Shown: positions 35,141-42,985 of the stretch, in pieces
How the letters are laid out: the number at the start of each line of letters is the position of its first letter
Numbering within the stretch: position 1 is the first letter of the stretch
From: Bacillota bacterium
GTDB taxonomy: Bacteria > Bacillota > Bacilli > Paenibacillales > Paenibacillaceae
NCBI GenBank assembly: GCA_023391635.1
Contig: JAEWAQ010000029.1
Coordinates: 62,001 to 126,000, forward strand
Length of the DNA stretch: 64,000 nucleotides
Direction of reading: 5' to 3'
The notes under the pieces: model-generated
The model's input: only the letters and a program-made list of their open reading frames with translations
The model's database searches: none
Told to the model about the DNA's origin: nothing
Made by a program: the position numbers and the translations under genes

Positions 35141-36100
35141 TTGCCGTTAGTCGACATGCCGCTGGAACAGCTGCACAAGTATCAAGGGAGAAATCCGCGC
35201 CCGGACGACTTCGACGTTTATTGGGAGAGGGCATTGGCAGAGATGCGCGCGGTAGACCCTCAGGTTGAAATCGTGCCGAGCCGATTCCAGACGCCGCAGG
35301 CCGAATGTTTCGACTTATACTTCACAGGTGTGCGGGGTGCACGCATTCATGCCAAGTATGTCCGCCCGAAGTCTGCGCCGGGACCGCATCCGGCCGTCGT
35401 CCTGTTTCATGGCTATACGGGGCATGCGGGCGATTGGACGGACAAGCTGGCGTATGCTTCGCTCGGGTTCTCCGTGCTGGCGATGGATTGCCGCGGACAA
35501 GGCGGCTCGTCCGAGGACGTCGGCGGCGTGAAGGGCACGACGCACAACGGCCATATCATTCGCGGGCTGAACGATCATCCGGACAACCTGCTGTTCCGTC
35601 ATATTTATCTGGACACGGCGCAACTGGCGGGAATCGCGCTCGGCTTGCCGGAAGTCGATCCTCAGCGCGTATACGCGGCAGGGGGATCGCAAGGCGGCGC
35701 CCTGACGATCGCATGCGCGGCGCTGGAGCCCCGCATTCGCAAGCTGGCGCCGGTATTCCCGTTCCTGTGCGATTACAAGCGCACATGGGAGATGGATCTC
35801 GCGAAGGACGCTTACCAGGAGCTGCGCACGTTCTTCCGGCATTTCGACCCGCTGCACGAGCAGGAAGACGAGATTTTCCGGCGGCTCGGCTATATCGACT
35901 TGCAATACTTGGCGGACCGCATCCGCGGAGATGTGCTGATGTTCGTCGGCTTGATGGACACGGTGTGCCCGCCGTCCACACAATTCGCCGCTTACAACAA
36001 GATGACGGCCAGCAAGCAGCTCGCCATCTATCCCGATTACGGCCATGAACATTTGCCGGGTCACGTAGACCGGACGATGCAGTTCTTCCTGGGCGAGTGA
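35141..36100 (+). CDS. Acetylxylan esterase / cephalosporin-C deacetylase (CE7)
   Basis: Alpha/beta hydrolase of 319 aa, almost exactly the CE7 norm, intracellular (no signal). The start PLVDMPLEQLHKYQG is the CE7 N-terminus. The RGQGGSS motif is present, the nucleophile lies in AAGGSQGGALTIA (Ser near 180), the Asp in VGLMDTVCPPS, and the His in YPDYGHEHLPG. It deacetylates xylo-oligosaccharides or similar acetyl esters. TTG 35141 has AGAGGA nine nt upstream and gives the family length; upstream ATGs add non-conserved residues. The methyltransferase remnant follows in 9 nt. Confidence 0.93.
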   Translation: MPLVDMPLEQLHKYQGRNPRPDDFDVYWERALAEMRAVDPQVEIVPSRFQTPQAECFDLYFTGVRGARIHAKYVRPKSAPGPHPAVVLFHGYTGHAGDWTDKLAYASLGFSVLAMDCRGQGGSSEDVGGVKGTTHNGHIIRGLNDHPDNLLFRHIYLDTAQLAGIALGLPEVDPQRVYAAGGSQGGALTIACAALEPRIRKLAPVFPFLCDYKRTWEMDLAKDAYQELRTFFRHFDPLHEQEDEIFRRLGYIDLQYLADRIRGDVLMFVGLMDTVCPPSTQFAAYNKMTASKQLAIYPDYGHEHLPGHVDRTMQFFLGE

Positions 36101-36109
36101 AGGCGCGAC

Positions 36110-36386
36110 ATGGCGAATCACGACGAAATATATCGATCCCAAGCAGAAGCGTATGAAGACATGATCGGCAGACAGCCGGATCTGTCGGGCACGGTCAGGC
36201 AGATCCGGGATTATCGCGGATTGGACGTGCTGGACTTGGGCGCCGGATCGGGTCGGCTGTTCCGTGGCGGATGCGATCAGGCGCACCGAGTTTTTCTTCG
36301 GTCCGGAAGTCGCGGCGGCGATCCAACGCCGTCAATGGACGACGGTGCCGGAATGCGCGGGCGTCTGGTGGAAGCATCTGAAATAG
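36110..36386 (+). pseudogene. Class I SAM-dependent methyltransferase remnant with internal deletion
   Basis: The first 50 codons from ATG 36110 read as a methyltransferase start (NHDEIYRSQAEAYEDMI, then motif I in VLDLGAGSGRL). From about 36256 the frame becomes senseless, but the +1 frame carries a typical C-terminus, ADAIRRTEFFFGPEVAAAIQ followed by VPECAGVWWKHLK and TAG at 36386. Only about 92 codons remain of an expected 230-250, so roughly 150 codons including the catalytic middle have been deleted and the frame shifted. Followed by a terminator. Confidence 0.8.
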
Positions 36387-36403
36387 CGCCTCATAACGAA
36401 GTT

Positions 36404-36439
36404 AAGCCCCATTCTCCCGCGAGAATAGGGCTTTTTTTT
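36404..36439 (+). terminator. Intrinsic terminator
   Basis: AAGCCC and ATTCTC at 36404 pair with GAGAAT and GGGCTT (stem 11-12 bp, one bulge), followed by eight Ts. It terminates the CE7-methyltransferase remnant transcript. Confidence 0.85.
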
Positions 36440-36458
36440 AACACCGCGGCGGGCCAAG

Positions 36459-37010
36459 TCAGGTCCAGGGGGAAGAATACGTGCCGGCTGGAGCGGACGA
36501 TCCGGTTCCGGCGTTCTGCCAGACCGGACTGCCGCTATCGCCCGCGGTCTGCATCGTAGTCGCGGCTACGCCGAGCGCCCGATGGTTCCATAGCAACTGC
36601 TTGACGAATTCTACTTCTTCCCGCGCGCACTGTACGATAACGATAATGGGCGCCAGCTTCGATTTCGCCGCTCCGAATCGTTTGCGCTTAATCGCATTCT
36701 TGATCACATCGATCACGAAGCCTACGGCGAACCCCCCTGCAGCGCCGATCAATCCTCCGTACACGGGCCCCAACGTCCACTCGAATCCAAGTGCGACACC
36801 GATAGTGCCGAACATCATGGCGAGCACCAAGCCGGCATCCACGAGCGAAGTCCCGTCCGTGCCGTGCATCGTATCGACGAGCTTCATGTCGCGCACGCGA
36901 TTATCCAGCGGTACCGCGTAAAGATGGCCATAACCGCACTCCTCCAGCTTGCTGATCGCCAGTTCCACGTAGGGAGAAGATTCAAAGACGGCAAACAGTT
37001 GAACGCTCAA
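36459..37010 (-). CDS. Conserved-type hypothetical with glycine-zipper membrane hairpin
   Basis: Protein of 183 aa, no firm family. An N-terminal ferredoxin-like half (VQLFAVFESSPYVELAISKL) resembles the start of general-stress-17M-like/DUF1269 proteins. A Gly-rich double hydrophobic stretch at about 60-103 (VYGGLIGAAGGFAVGFVID) suggests a membrane-inserted glycine zipper. A second alpha/beta half (APIIVIVQCAREEVEFVK) and a disordered Ser/Gly/Thr tail follow. The start overlaps the stop of the upstream gene by 4 nt, so the two are coupled. Confidence 0.7.
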   Translation of the reverse strand: MSVQLFAVFESSPYVELAISKLEECGYGHLYAVPLDNRVRDMKLVDTMHGTDGTSLVDAGLVLAMMFGTIGVALGFEWTLGPVYGGLIGAAGGFAVGFVIDVIKNAIKRKRFGAAKSKLAPIIVIVQCAREEVEFVKQLLWNHRALGVAATTMQTAGDSGSPVWQNAGTGSSAPAGTYSSPWT

Positions 37011-37795
37011 TGCAGTTTCCCTCCTCTATGCAGAATGAACGTTGAGGGTTGGTTCTTCGATTTAAGGAATCCGGCGAGCTCGTGATCGAACAGCTTATTG
37101 TTTTCCACTGTGTTGACATAGGCGTCGTACAGGGAGAAGAAGTAGACGGAAGGGAAATAGAGTACCCACTGAGGATTGATGACTTCCCGGGTTTTCGCCC
37201 ACTGGCCAAGCAAAAAATAGTGCAAACCTTCGATCATATGCGATTGAACGGCGATGACGATCGTGAAGAAGAGCGTAAACAGGCTGGATGTGACCCGGTT
37301 CGTATACAATTGCCCGAGGCTGGGCACGCTCGATGACCAGGCAATAGCGAGCCATGGCTTCTTCTTCGTCAAATAATTGACTTCGAGCGCGCTCATCATA
37401 AAGCTGCCGAATGGCGCATTCTCGCGTTTCGCCAGCAGGTACAGATTGTTTTCTTCGACCGCCGTGTTGTAGCTGTCCCAGATGGCAAACAGGTAGACGG
37501 GAATGTAGAGGTAGACGTATTTTTCGTTGAGTACGGCTTTGGCAAGCGCGAAATGACCGTTGAAGGTATGCATCATCGCAGTGTTTAACATCGTTAATTG
37601 ATTAATGAACAATTCCCACATGAACAATGCGAAGCCGCGAATATATTTGTGCAACAGGAAGTGGCCGAATCCGGGAAACGATACGGACCAGAGCGCGACG
37701 ATTAACGGATTGCGTTCATGAAGCTGGCTTGTGCCGAATGAACTGACGTTCGCCAAGAATCTGCGATTGCGGTATTTGTCGTGAAAATTGTTCAT
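37007..37795 (-). CDS. Duplicated-domain membrane protein, function unknown
   Basis: Protein of 262 aa with 6-8 hydrophobic segments in two similar halves. NPLIVALWSVSFPGFGHFLL near residue 30 is echoed by KPWLAIAWSSSVPSLGQLYT near 148, and each half ends in a Tyr/Trp-rich helix with an NTAVEENNLY or NTVENNKLF motif. It is therefore an internal duplication. I do not know its function. ATG 37795 is preceded by AGGAGAGG; the frame is open further upstream without a ribosome site. Coupled to the glycine-zipper gene downstream. Confidence 0.78.
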   Translation of the reverse strand: MNNFHDKYRNRRFLANVSSFGTSQLHERNPLIVALWSVSFPGFGHFLLHKYIRGFALFMWELFINQLTMLNTAMMHTFNGHFALAKAVLNEKYVYLYIPVYLFAIWDSYNTAVEENNLYLLAKRENAPFGSFMMSALEVNYLTKKKPWLAIAWSSSVPSLGQLYTNRVTSSLFTLFFTIVIAVQSHMIEGLHYFLLGQWAKTREVINPQWVLYFPSVYFFSLYDAYVNTVENNKLFDHELAGFLKSKNQPSTFILHRGGKLH

Positions 37796-37925
37796 GGTCG
37801 GCCTCTCCTGCTGCATAACGATGCCTATTGGTAGTGTGAACCAACAATGGCTGTCGCATTCAGTTGATTGCGAAGCATTTGAGGGTTGTCCGTTCGTCTT
37901 ATTTTGCGCGAATGGGGTATCGTCC

Positions 37926-37955
37926 ATATTTAATTCCATGGTCGTTCATACATTA
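37926..37955 (+). promoter_or_regulatory. Possible sporulation-sigma promoter of the yjcZ-type gene
   Basis: CATACATTA at 37947 fits both the sigma-E (CATACANT) and sigma-K (CATANNNTA) -10 patterns; ATA at 37926, 18 bp upstream, could be a sigma-E -35. It is 40 nt before the miniprotein start. Pattern match only. Confidence 0.35.
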
Positions 37956-37994
37956 AAGGTGTAAGTCAAAAACAACAAGAGGAGTGACGCAAAT

Positions 37995-38114
37995 ATGGGA
38001 TACGGAGCAGTAGGCGCTGAATGCGGCGTCGGGAGAGGGTTCGGCGGAGCGGCATTCGCACTCGTCATGTTCGTGCTTCTGGTCATCATCCTGTACGCCG
38101 GCTTCTTCGTGTAA
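37995..38114 (+). CDS. YjcZ family sporulation miniprotein
   Basis: A 39-aa protein starting MGYGAVGAECGVGRGFGG and continuing into one transmembrane helix (ALVMFVLLVIILYAGFF). This Gly/Tyr-rich head plus helix is the YjcZ/YczN-type sporulation protein layout. Function unknown; members are made in the mother cell or found in spores. GAGGAGTGACGC precedes ATG 37995. A terminator follows at 38157. Confidence 0.88.
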   Translation: MGYGAVGAECGVGRGFGGAAFALVMFVLLVIILYAGFFV

Positions 38115-38156
38115 ATTGCAGCGAAGCGGCGTCCAATAAGCATGATTTAAGAAGAT

Positions 38157-38196
38157 GCGGCTCATTCCGATAGCGGGATGCAGCCGCCTTTTTCTT
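38157..38196 (+). terminator. Intrinsic terminator after the yjcZ-type gene
   Basis: GCGGCTCATTCC at 38157 pairs with GGGATGCAGCCGC ending 38187 (one mismatch), followed by CTTTTTCTTG. Confidence 0.8.
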
Positions 38197-38289
38197 GTTG
38201 TACCCTATTCCCGCATGATGAAGGAGGCTGCTACATATATTCACAAAGGTAAATCCATGCGCTAGCGCAACAAGGGGGAATGTCATGCC

Positions 38290-39240
38290 ATGCAATATCG
38301 CAGATTGGGCCATGCCGGTCTGAAAGTGAGCGAAATCAGCCTTGGAAGCTGGCTTACTTACGGGGGCTACGTAGGGAAGGAACTGGCCGTTCAGACGATC
38401 GACAAAGCTTACTCGCTGGGCGTCAATTTCTTCGACACGGCCAACGTGTACAGTCAGGGGGAAGCGGAGCGGATTCTGGGAGAAGCGTTGCGTCCCTATC
38501 CGCGATCTTCTTACGTGCTTGCGACCAAAGTCAGAGGCCCGATGGGCCGTCTGCCGAATGATCAGGGATTGTCCCGCAAGCATATCATGGAACAGTGCGA
38601 AGCTTCGCTTCGCAGACTGGGCGTCGAACATATCGACTTGTATTATTGTCACTATCCGGACCCGGATACGCCGATCGACGAGACGATGCGGGCGATGGAC
38701 GATCTCGTCCGGCAGGGCAAAATCTTGTACATGGGCATCAGCAACATGTCCGCGGACGGCATCGGCGAGGTTGTCCGTACCGTCCGGGAATACGGCTTGC
38801 ATCCGGTCGTCGCGAACCAGCCGCTGTATCATATGTTCGCCCGCGACATCGAGCGGGAAGTGATCCCGTTGTCGCAGCAGCACGGCATCGGACAGGTCGT
38901 CTATTCGCCGCTTGCCCAAGGCGTGTTGACAGGCAAATACACATCGGTCGCAGAGGCGATTCCCGCCAGCCGATCCGCTGCCCCGGAAGGCAGCCAGGCG
39001 GTGCGTGCATGGCTGAGAGAGGACTTGCTGGCGATCGTGAATCGCCTGAAGGAAGTCTCCTCCGCGTTCGGCTTGCCGCTATCCGTCCTGGCGCTCGCGT
39101 GGACGCTTCGGCTTCCGGCGGTCTCCAGCGCGATTGTCGGCGCAAGCCGCCCGCAGCAGATCGAAGAGAATGTCAAAGCTTCCGGCATTGCGCTCAGTGA
39201 CGAACAGTGGGAACGCGTGAACGCGATCTTGACCGGATAA
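38290..39240 (+). CDS. Aldo/keto reductase (KCNAB/YghZ-like)
   Basis: Barrel oxidoreductase of 316 aa. MQYRRLGHAGLKVSEISLGS opens it. The catalytic Asp/Tyr appear in FFDTANVYSQGEAE, Lys in VLATKVRG and His in IDLYYCHYPDPDTP. QVVYSPLAQGVLTGKY and the cofactor-binding SAIVGASRPQQIEEN are typical of the KCNAB-type family. NADPH-dependent; substrate unknown. It is not close kin to the aldo/keto reductase at 16998. The ATG at 38290 follows AAGGGGGAATGTCATGCC. Monocistronic, converging on a YheC/D gene. Confidence 0.92.
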   Translation: MQYRRLGHAGLKVSEISLGSWLTYGGYVGKELAVQTIDKAYSLGVNFFDTANVYSQGEAERILGEALRPYPRSSYVLATKVRGPMGRLPNDQGLSRKHIMEQCEASLRRLGVEHIDLYYCHYPDPDTPIDETMRAMDDLVRQGKILYMGISNMSADGIGEVVRTVREYGLHPVVANQPLYHMFARDIEREVIPLSQQHGIGQVVYSPLAQGVLTGKYTSVAEAIPASRSAAPEGSQAVRAWLREDLLAIVNRLKEVSSAFGLPLSVLALAWTLRLPAVSSAIVGASRPQQIEENVKASGIALSDEQWERVNAILTG

Positions 39241-39266
39241 GCTTAGCGCATGTTCATAATTGAGTG

Positions 39267-40022
39267 TTACTTGCGTCTGCCATATTGCTTTGCATAACTC
39301 ACGATGCGGCGATATAACGACTTATCCTTCATATCTTTCAGCGGATAAAATTGAGGTCTCGTATTCACTTCCAGAATCCAGGGTCTGCGTGCCGCGTCCA
39401 AGGCGACATCCAGGCCGAGCTCCCGAAAACCCCGCAGATGTTGGTCGAAACATCCCCCGACGTCGGCGCCCATTTGCTTCAGCTTGAACTCCATTCTACT
39501 ACACTGGTCTGCCGTATATCCGGCTCTCGACAGGGTAGGGCGGATGAAGCCGATTTTCCCGCCTTGGTTGTAATTCGTCGCCACGACGCCGGGCTTGCCG
39601 ATCTTCGTGAACAGAGCGGTGCTGATCCACTTGCCTTTGTTCGTTTTCTGAACCATCACGCGGATGTCGAACGGCTTGCCGTTCGCAGCAGCCAGCTGGA
39701 TGCCCTTTTGCAACAAATAGGGGCGAAGGCTGGCTTGTTTGTTCAATTGCCGAAACAAGGAGTCGATTGACGAATGGAAAGTGTTTTTGGAACGCGACCG
39801 TGCACGGAATCCTTGCGCTTGCTTGCGGATTCGAGTAATGTGGTTTCCGCCCGACCCGGTCGTCGGCTTGAAATAAACGACGGAATAACGATTCAGCATG
39901 GCGGTCAGGTTGCGTTTGTTGAAAGGCTTCATGGGGGGGAGATAGGATTGCAAACGGGAGTGTTTCAGCAACCAGCCGTTTTTCGTCAGTTTGCTGCTGA
40001 TTGATTTGCTCTTGTAGCTCAT
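39267..40022 (-). CDS. YheC/YheD family endospore coat-associated protein, second copy
   Basis: ATP-grasp-like protein of about 251 aa, paralogue of the product at 16081-16842. YFKPTTGSGGNHITRI near residue 50 corresponds to YVKPDVGTYGNGVMKV there; FDIRVMVQKT and the metal-binding end WILEVNTRPQFYPL are shared. The start is uncertain: ATG 40022 has GGAGG 13 nt upstream; ATG 40076, in frame, would add RIRYRDKIDRKWRR, which resembles the other copy's N-terminus but lacks a ribosome site. Expected spore-coat location; the reaction is unknown. Confidence 0.85.
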   Translation of the reverse strand: MSYKSKSISSKLTKNGWLLKHSRLQSYLPPMKPFNKRNLTAMLNRYSVVYFKPTTGSGGNHITRIRKQAQGFRARSRSKNTFHSSIDSLFRQLNKQASLRPYLLQKGIQLAAANGKPFDIRVMVQKTNKGKWISTALFTKIGKPGVVATNYNQGGKIGFIRPTLSRAGYTADQCSRMEFKLKQMGADVGGCFDQHLRGFRELGLDVALDAARRPWILEVNTRPQFYPLKDMKDKSLYRRIVSYAKQYGRRK

Positions 40023-40168
40023 GTCGCCTAAGCGCCTCCATTTCCTATCGATCTTGTCCCGATAACGTATGCGCATCGCGGCGATCCCGGAACGGCACTG
40101 CATAAATTTGGGGTCCCGGGGAATGCTGCTGATAGAATCGAAAAGGAGAATCAGAAGGGGCTGGAACG

Positions 40169-40510
40169 GTGAAATTTGTGCTGAAATGGATCGTGAACGG
40201 CGTAATTGTCGTAGCTCTGTTGATGTATTATACGAACATCAACTTTCTCAATGCCTGCATAACGGCAACGGTGTTGACTTTGGTTGCCTACTTCGTCGGA
40301 GATCAGTTGATTCTAAGGGCGACCAATAATACGATCGCCACCATTTGCGATTTCGTGCTTGCTTACGGGGTGCTTTGGATGGCTGCAGATTCCATGCGAT
40401 TGGATCTCAGCACGGGCGAAATCCTGGTCATCTCCTTCGTGCTCGGCGTCGCGGAATGGGTGCTTCACCGGTACGTCTTCCAGCCGCGAATGGCGGCAAG
40501 AGCCGGCTGA
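40169..40510 (+). CDS. YndM-like DUF2512 membrane protein
   Basis: Small membrane protein of 113 aa with four helices (VLKWIVNGVIVVALLMYY, then LNACITATVLTLVAYFVGD). This order and the central VGDQLILRATNNTIATICDF match the YndM/DUF2512 family of spore-formers. Function unknown. A GTG start follows GGGGCTGGAAC. A hairpin at 40601 ends the transcript. Confidence 0.88.
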   Translation: MKFVLKWIVNGVIVVALLMYYTNINFLNACITATVLTLVAYFVGDQLILRATNNTIATICDFVLAYGVLWMAADSMRLDLSTGEILVISFVLGVAEWVLHRYVFQPRMAARAG

Positions 40511-40600
40511 CGGGGAACCTCCAAATTGTCGGAGTACGGCTGTTTTTAGGCTAAGGCTCAGGTGATTGCGCAGCGAGAGAGGATTTGGTTATGAATACGG

Positions 40601-40624
40601 GAAGCCGCTTGGGGCGGCTTCTTT
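40601..40624 (+). terminator. Intrinsic terminator after the yndM-like gene
   Basis: GAAGCCGC at 40601 and GCGGCTTC at 40614 form a perfect stem with a 5-nt loop, followed by a short T-run. Confidence 0.7.
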
Positions 40625-40630
40625 GGCATT

Positions 40631-40770
40631 GGGTTGGGTAGAGTGGAAGGTTGGGGTAGAACGGATGTGAGATACCCTGTGCGGTTGGGTAATTCGCCGG
40701 TTGGAGCACGGGCGAGCGAGAGATACCCGGTGTGGTTGGGTAATTCGCCGGTTGGAGCCCGTGCGGGTGT
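40631..40770. repeat. 51-bp period repeats, array 3 (three units)
   Basis: GGGTA/GGGTAA cores lie at 40636, 40687 and 40738, exactly 51 bp apart. The latter two follow ATACCC cores at 40672 and 40723 to make imperfect palindromes, and AATTCGCCGGTTGGAGC follows both. It lies in the gap between the yndM-like gene and the SDR gene, just downstream of the stop codons of both. Confidence 0.82.
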
Positions 40771-40781
40771 AACAGAACGGT

Positions 40782-41648
40782 TTATTTCTTGCGCAATGCG
40801 TAGCGGATGAACCATTCGATCAGCCGCCAAGGGAGCAGCTTGCCCGCGAGGATCAGCGGCTTCGCGCCGCGCCCGATCGGGTAGCGCAAGCGTGCCAGGC
40901 GGCGGCGTCCGGCCAGATTCACGACGAGATCGGCGACTTGCTGCGGGTCCGGCGAGGCGTCGGCGGTCTTGCGGGAATAAGCAAGCACGGCGTTCATTGC
41001 GTCTCGGTGCGGGGAGTCGGGTTTGCCGTGGATGCCGGCGAAGCCTTTGCCCCAGATCGGTGTGCGGTAAGCGCCTGGCTCGACGAGCGCGACCCGGATG
41101 CCATGCGGCGATACCTCATGGCGCAGACTCTCGCTGAAGCCTTCGACCGCGAACTTGGAGGCGGCATACGCGCCGTAGCCGGGGAAGCCGAATCGGCCGC
41201 TGACGCTCCCGATCTGGATGATCGTGCCGCCGCCTTGTTGCTCTCGCATGTGCGGCAATACCGCCTGCGTCATGGCGACGAGACCGATGAAGTTTGTTTC
41301 CATCTGCGCACGCCACGCCTCGAGGGGCACGTCATCGATGAATCCGCCGACGGCATAACCGGCATTGTTCACGAGCACATCGATCCGTCCGTAGCGGTCC
41401 ATCGCATGCCGTGCGGCCGCATCGATCTCGCTTGCTCGGGTAACGTCAAGCTGGACAATATCCAATCGGTCGCTTACGCCGCTGCGTTCGGCAGCCTGAA
41501 CGAGCTCCGACCGTCGCGCCGGATCGCGCATGCCAGCCACAACACGGTAACCGTGCCGTGCCAGCGATACCGCGATCAGCAAGCCGAATCCGCTGGATGT
41601 ACCCGTGACAAGCGCGATGCGATTCGTTTGGCGTAATGTTTTCAACAT
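40782..41648 (-). CDS. SDR family oxidoreductase, last gene of the KAS III operon
   Basis: Short-chain dehydrogenase/reductase of 288 aa. The NAD(P)-binding motif is TGTSSGFGL near residue 15, NNAG is in LVNNAGYAVGG near 95, and the catalytic Ser is in IQIGSVSGRFGFPG followed by YAASKFAVEG (Tyr and Lys). The Arg-rich segment AGMRDPARR suggests NADP preference. The C-terminal tail (LILAGKLLPWRLIEWFI) is hydrophobic and may contact the membrane. ATG 41648 has AGGAGG 10 nt upstream and overlaps the end of the adenylate-forming gene by 7 nt. In context it probably reduces an intermediate of that pathway. Confidence 0.9.
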   Translation of the reverse strand: MLKTLRQTNRIALVTGTSSGFGLLIAVSLARHGYRVVAGMRDPARRSELVQAAERSGVSDRLDIVQLDVTRASEIDAAARHAMDRYGRIDVLVNNAGYAVGGFIDDVPLEAWRAQMETNFIGLVAMTQAVLPHMREQQGGGTIIQIGSVSGRFGFPGYGAYAASKFAVEGFSESLRHEVSPHGIRVALVEPGAYRTPIWGKGFAGIHGKPDSPHRDAMNAVLAYSRKTADASPDPQQVADLVVNLAGRRRLARLRYPIGRGAKPLILAGKLLPWRLIEWFIRYALRKK

Positions 41649-42985
41649 GGTGGAGCAGCCTCCTTGTCGATCATGCGTTGTTCCACGCGGCGCAGCTTGC
41701 GTTCGCCGGGCGTGAACGTGTAAGGGGAGAAGCGAAGCAGCGGCTCCCGGCAAGCCAGCCGGGCGGATAGCGCCCGGATCGCCTTACGCACGCGATGTTC
41801 CGCTTCCGGCCGCAGCTCGTCCGACGTGTCAAGCTCGATCGTCCATTCATCCATTGCCGTCTGGATTGCCCGATATTGCCGAATGGTATCCGATGCGCCG
41901 GCAACCGCTCTTGTCACGTAATCGGGATAGATGGCAACCGGCTGTGCAGCTTCAGGCTTCAGGGACGACGCGTAGAAGATGTCGTCGCAGCGGCCTTCGA
42001 TCCGCTCGATCGCGGTGAACAATGAGCCGCACGGGCAAGGCTTTTCGCTTTCGACGAGCAGATCGTTCAGCCGGTAGCGGACGATCGGCTGCGCCAAGCG
42101 GCGAAAATCGGTGACGATCGGCAAGAAGGTCCGTGGTTTGTCCGCTATGTATTCCTTCTCAATATAGACGAGATCTTCATTCAGATGAAGCGTGCCGTGC
42201 GCGCATGTGCAGCCAAGGAAGCCTTCCGTGCATTGGTACACTTGATGGACGGCCTGCCCGAACGCTTGCTCGATAGACGCTCGGTCGAGCGGGTCGAGCA
42301 CTTCGGCGACGGAGATGATGCGGCGGGGCTTCGCGTTCAAGGCGCCTGTCCGAATCGCATCGGCGAGCGCGCGCAGCACGGAGGGCGGAGCTGCGATCAA
42401 GTCCGGCCTGCCTTGCTGCAATTGCTTCACATGCTCCGCCATCGGGACGAGCAGGTCATGGAATGCAAACGAAATGCGCTTGCTTCTGACGGATTCGTAC
42501 AAGTTGCTGTTAGCCCGCAGGAAGAACGAGATCCGCCATCGGCTTAGAAGGGAACCCGGCAGCATCCGGCCGAGCATCGCCCCGGCCCAATCCGCTTGTT
42601 CATTAGCGCTGACGAGGAACAAGCCGCGATTGCCGGAGGTGCCGGACGATAAGCCGATCGTCATCCCGCCGAGCGTCGGCTTGAATTGCCGCGAAGCTTC
42701 CGCCGCGTCCGCAACCGCGAACGCCTCTTCTTTGCGAATGCCTGCCGTGTTCAACCGATCGAAATGGGCCATCATGACCGACTTGTCGATTGACGGAAAC
42801 GACCGCCATTCAGCGCCAGGGATCGTCTCCCACCAATCCCGATAGAAGGGGGAGCGCCTTCGCACAGCTGCAATATGACGTATGACTTCGCGCTCCCGCC
42901 AGCGATCGAACGAGGCTCGGCCCGACCAACGGCTGCGTCTCTTGGCAAGCATGTATTGTCTCAGGAACAGAGCAACGTTGATCAT
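41642..42985 (-). CDS. Adenylate-forming enzyme, F390-synthetase/PaaK-like
   Basis: Protein of 447 aa in the AMP-binding superfamily, in the PaaK/F390-synthetase-related subgroup. The phosphate-binding loop is GLSSGTSGNRGLFLVS near residue 115. The sequence VYQCTEGFLGCTC near 245 corresponds to the adenylate-contact region, PIVRYRLNDLLV near 300 is the hinge Asp/Arg region, and PCPCGSLFTAIERIEGR follows. Such enzymes activate a carboxylate as acyl-AMP. The substrate is unknown, but the operon suggests an acyl or beta-hydroxy acid. ATG 42985 follows GGGAGGTACGCC and overlaps the stop of the MBL gene by 4 nt. Confidence 0.85.
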   Translation of the reverse strand: MINVALFLRQYMLAKRRSRWSGRASFDRWREREVIRHIAAVRRRSPFYRDWWETIPGAEWRSFPSIDKSVMMAHFDRLNTAGIRKEEAFAVADAAEASRQFKPTLGGMTIGLSSGTSGNRGLFLVSANEQADWAGAMLGRMLPGSLLSRWRISFFLRANSNLYESVRSKRISFAFHDLLVPMAEHVKQLQQGRPDLIAAPPSVLRALADAIRTGALNAKPRRIISVAEVLDPLDRASIEQAFGQAVHQVYQCTEGFLGCTCAHGTLHLNEDLVYIEKEYIADKPRTFLPIVTDFRRLAQPIVRYRLNDLLVESEKPCPCGSLFTAIERIEGRCDDIFYASSLKPEAAQPVAIYPDYVTRAVAGASDTIRQYRAIQTAMDEWTIELDTSDELRPEAEHRVRKAIRALSARLACREPLLRFSPYTFTPGERKLRRVEQRMIDKEAAPPC

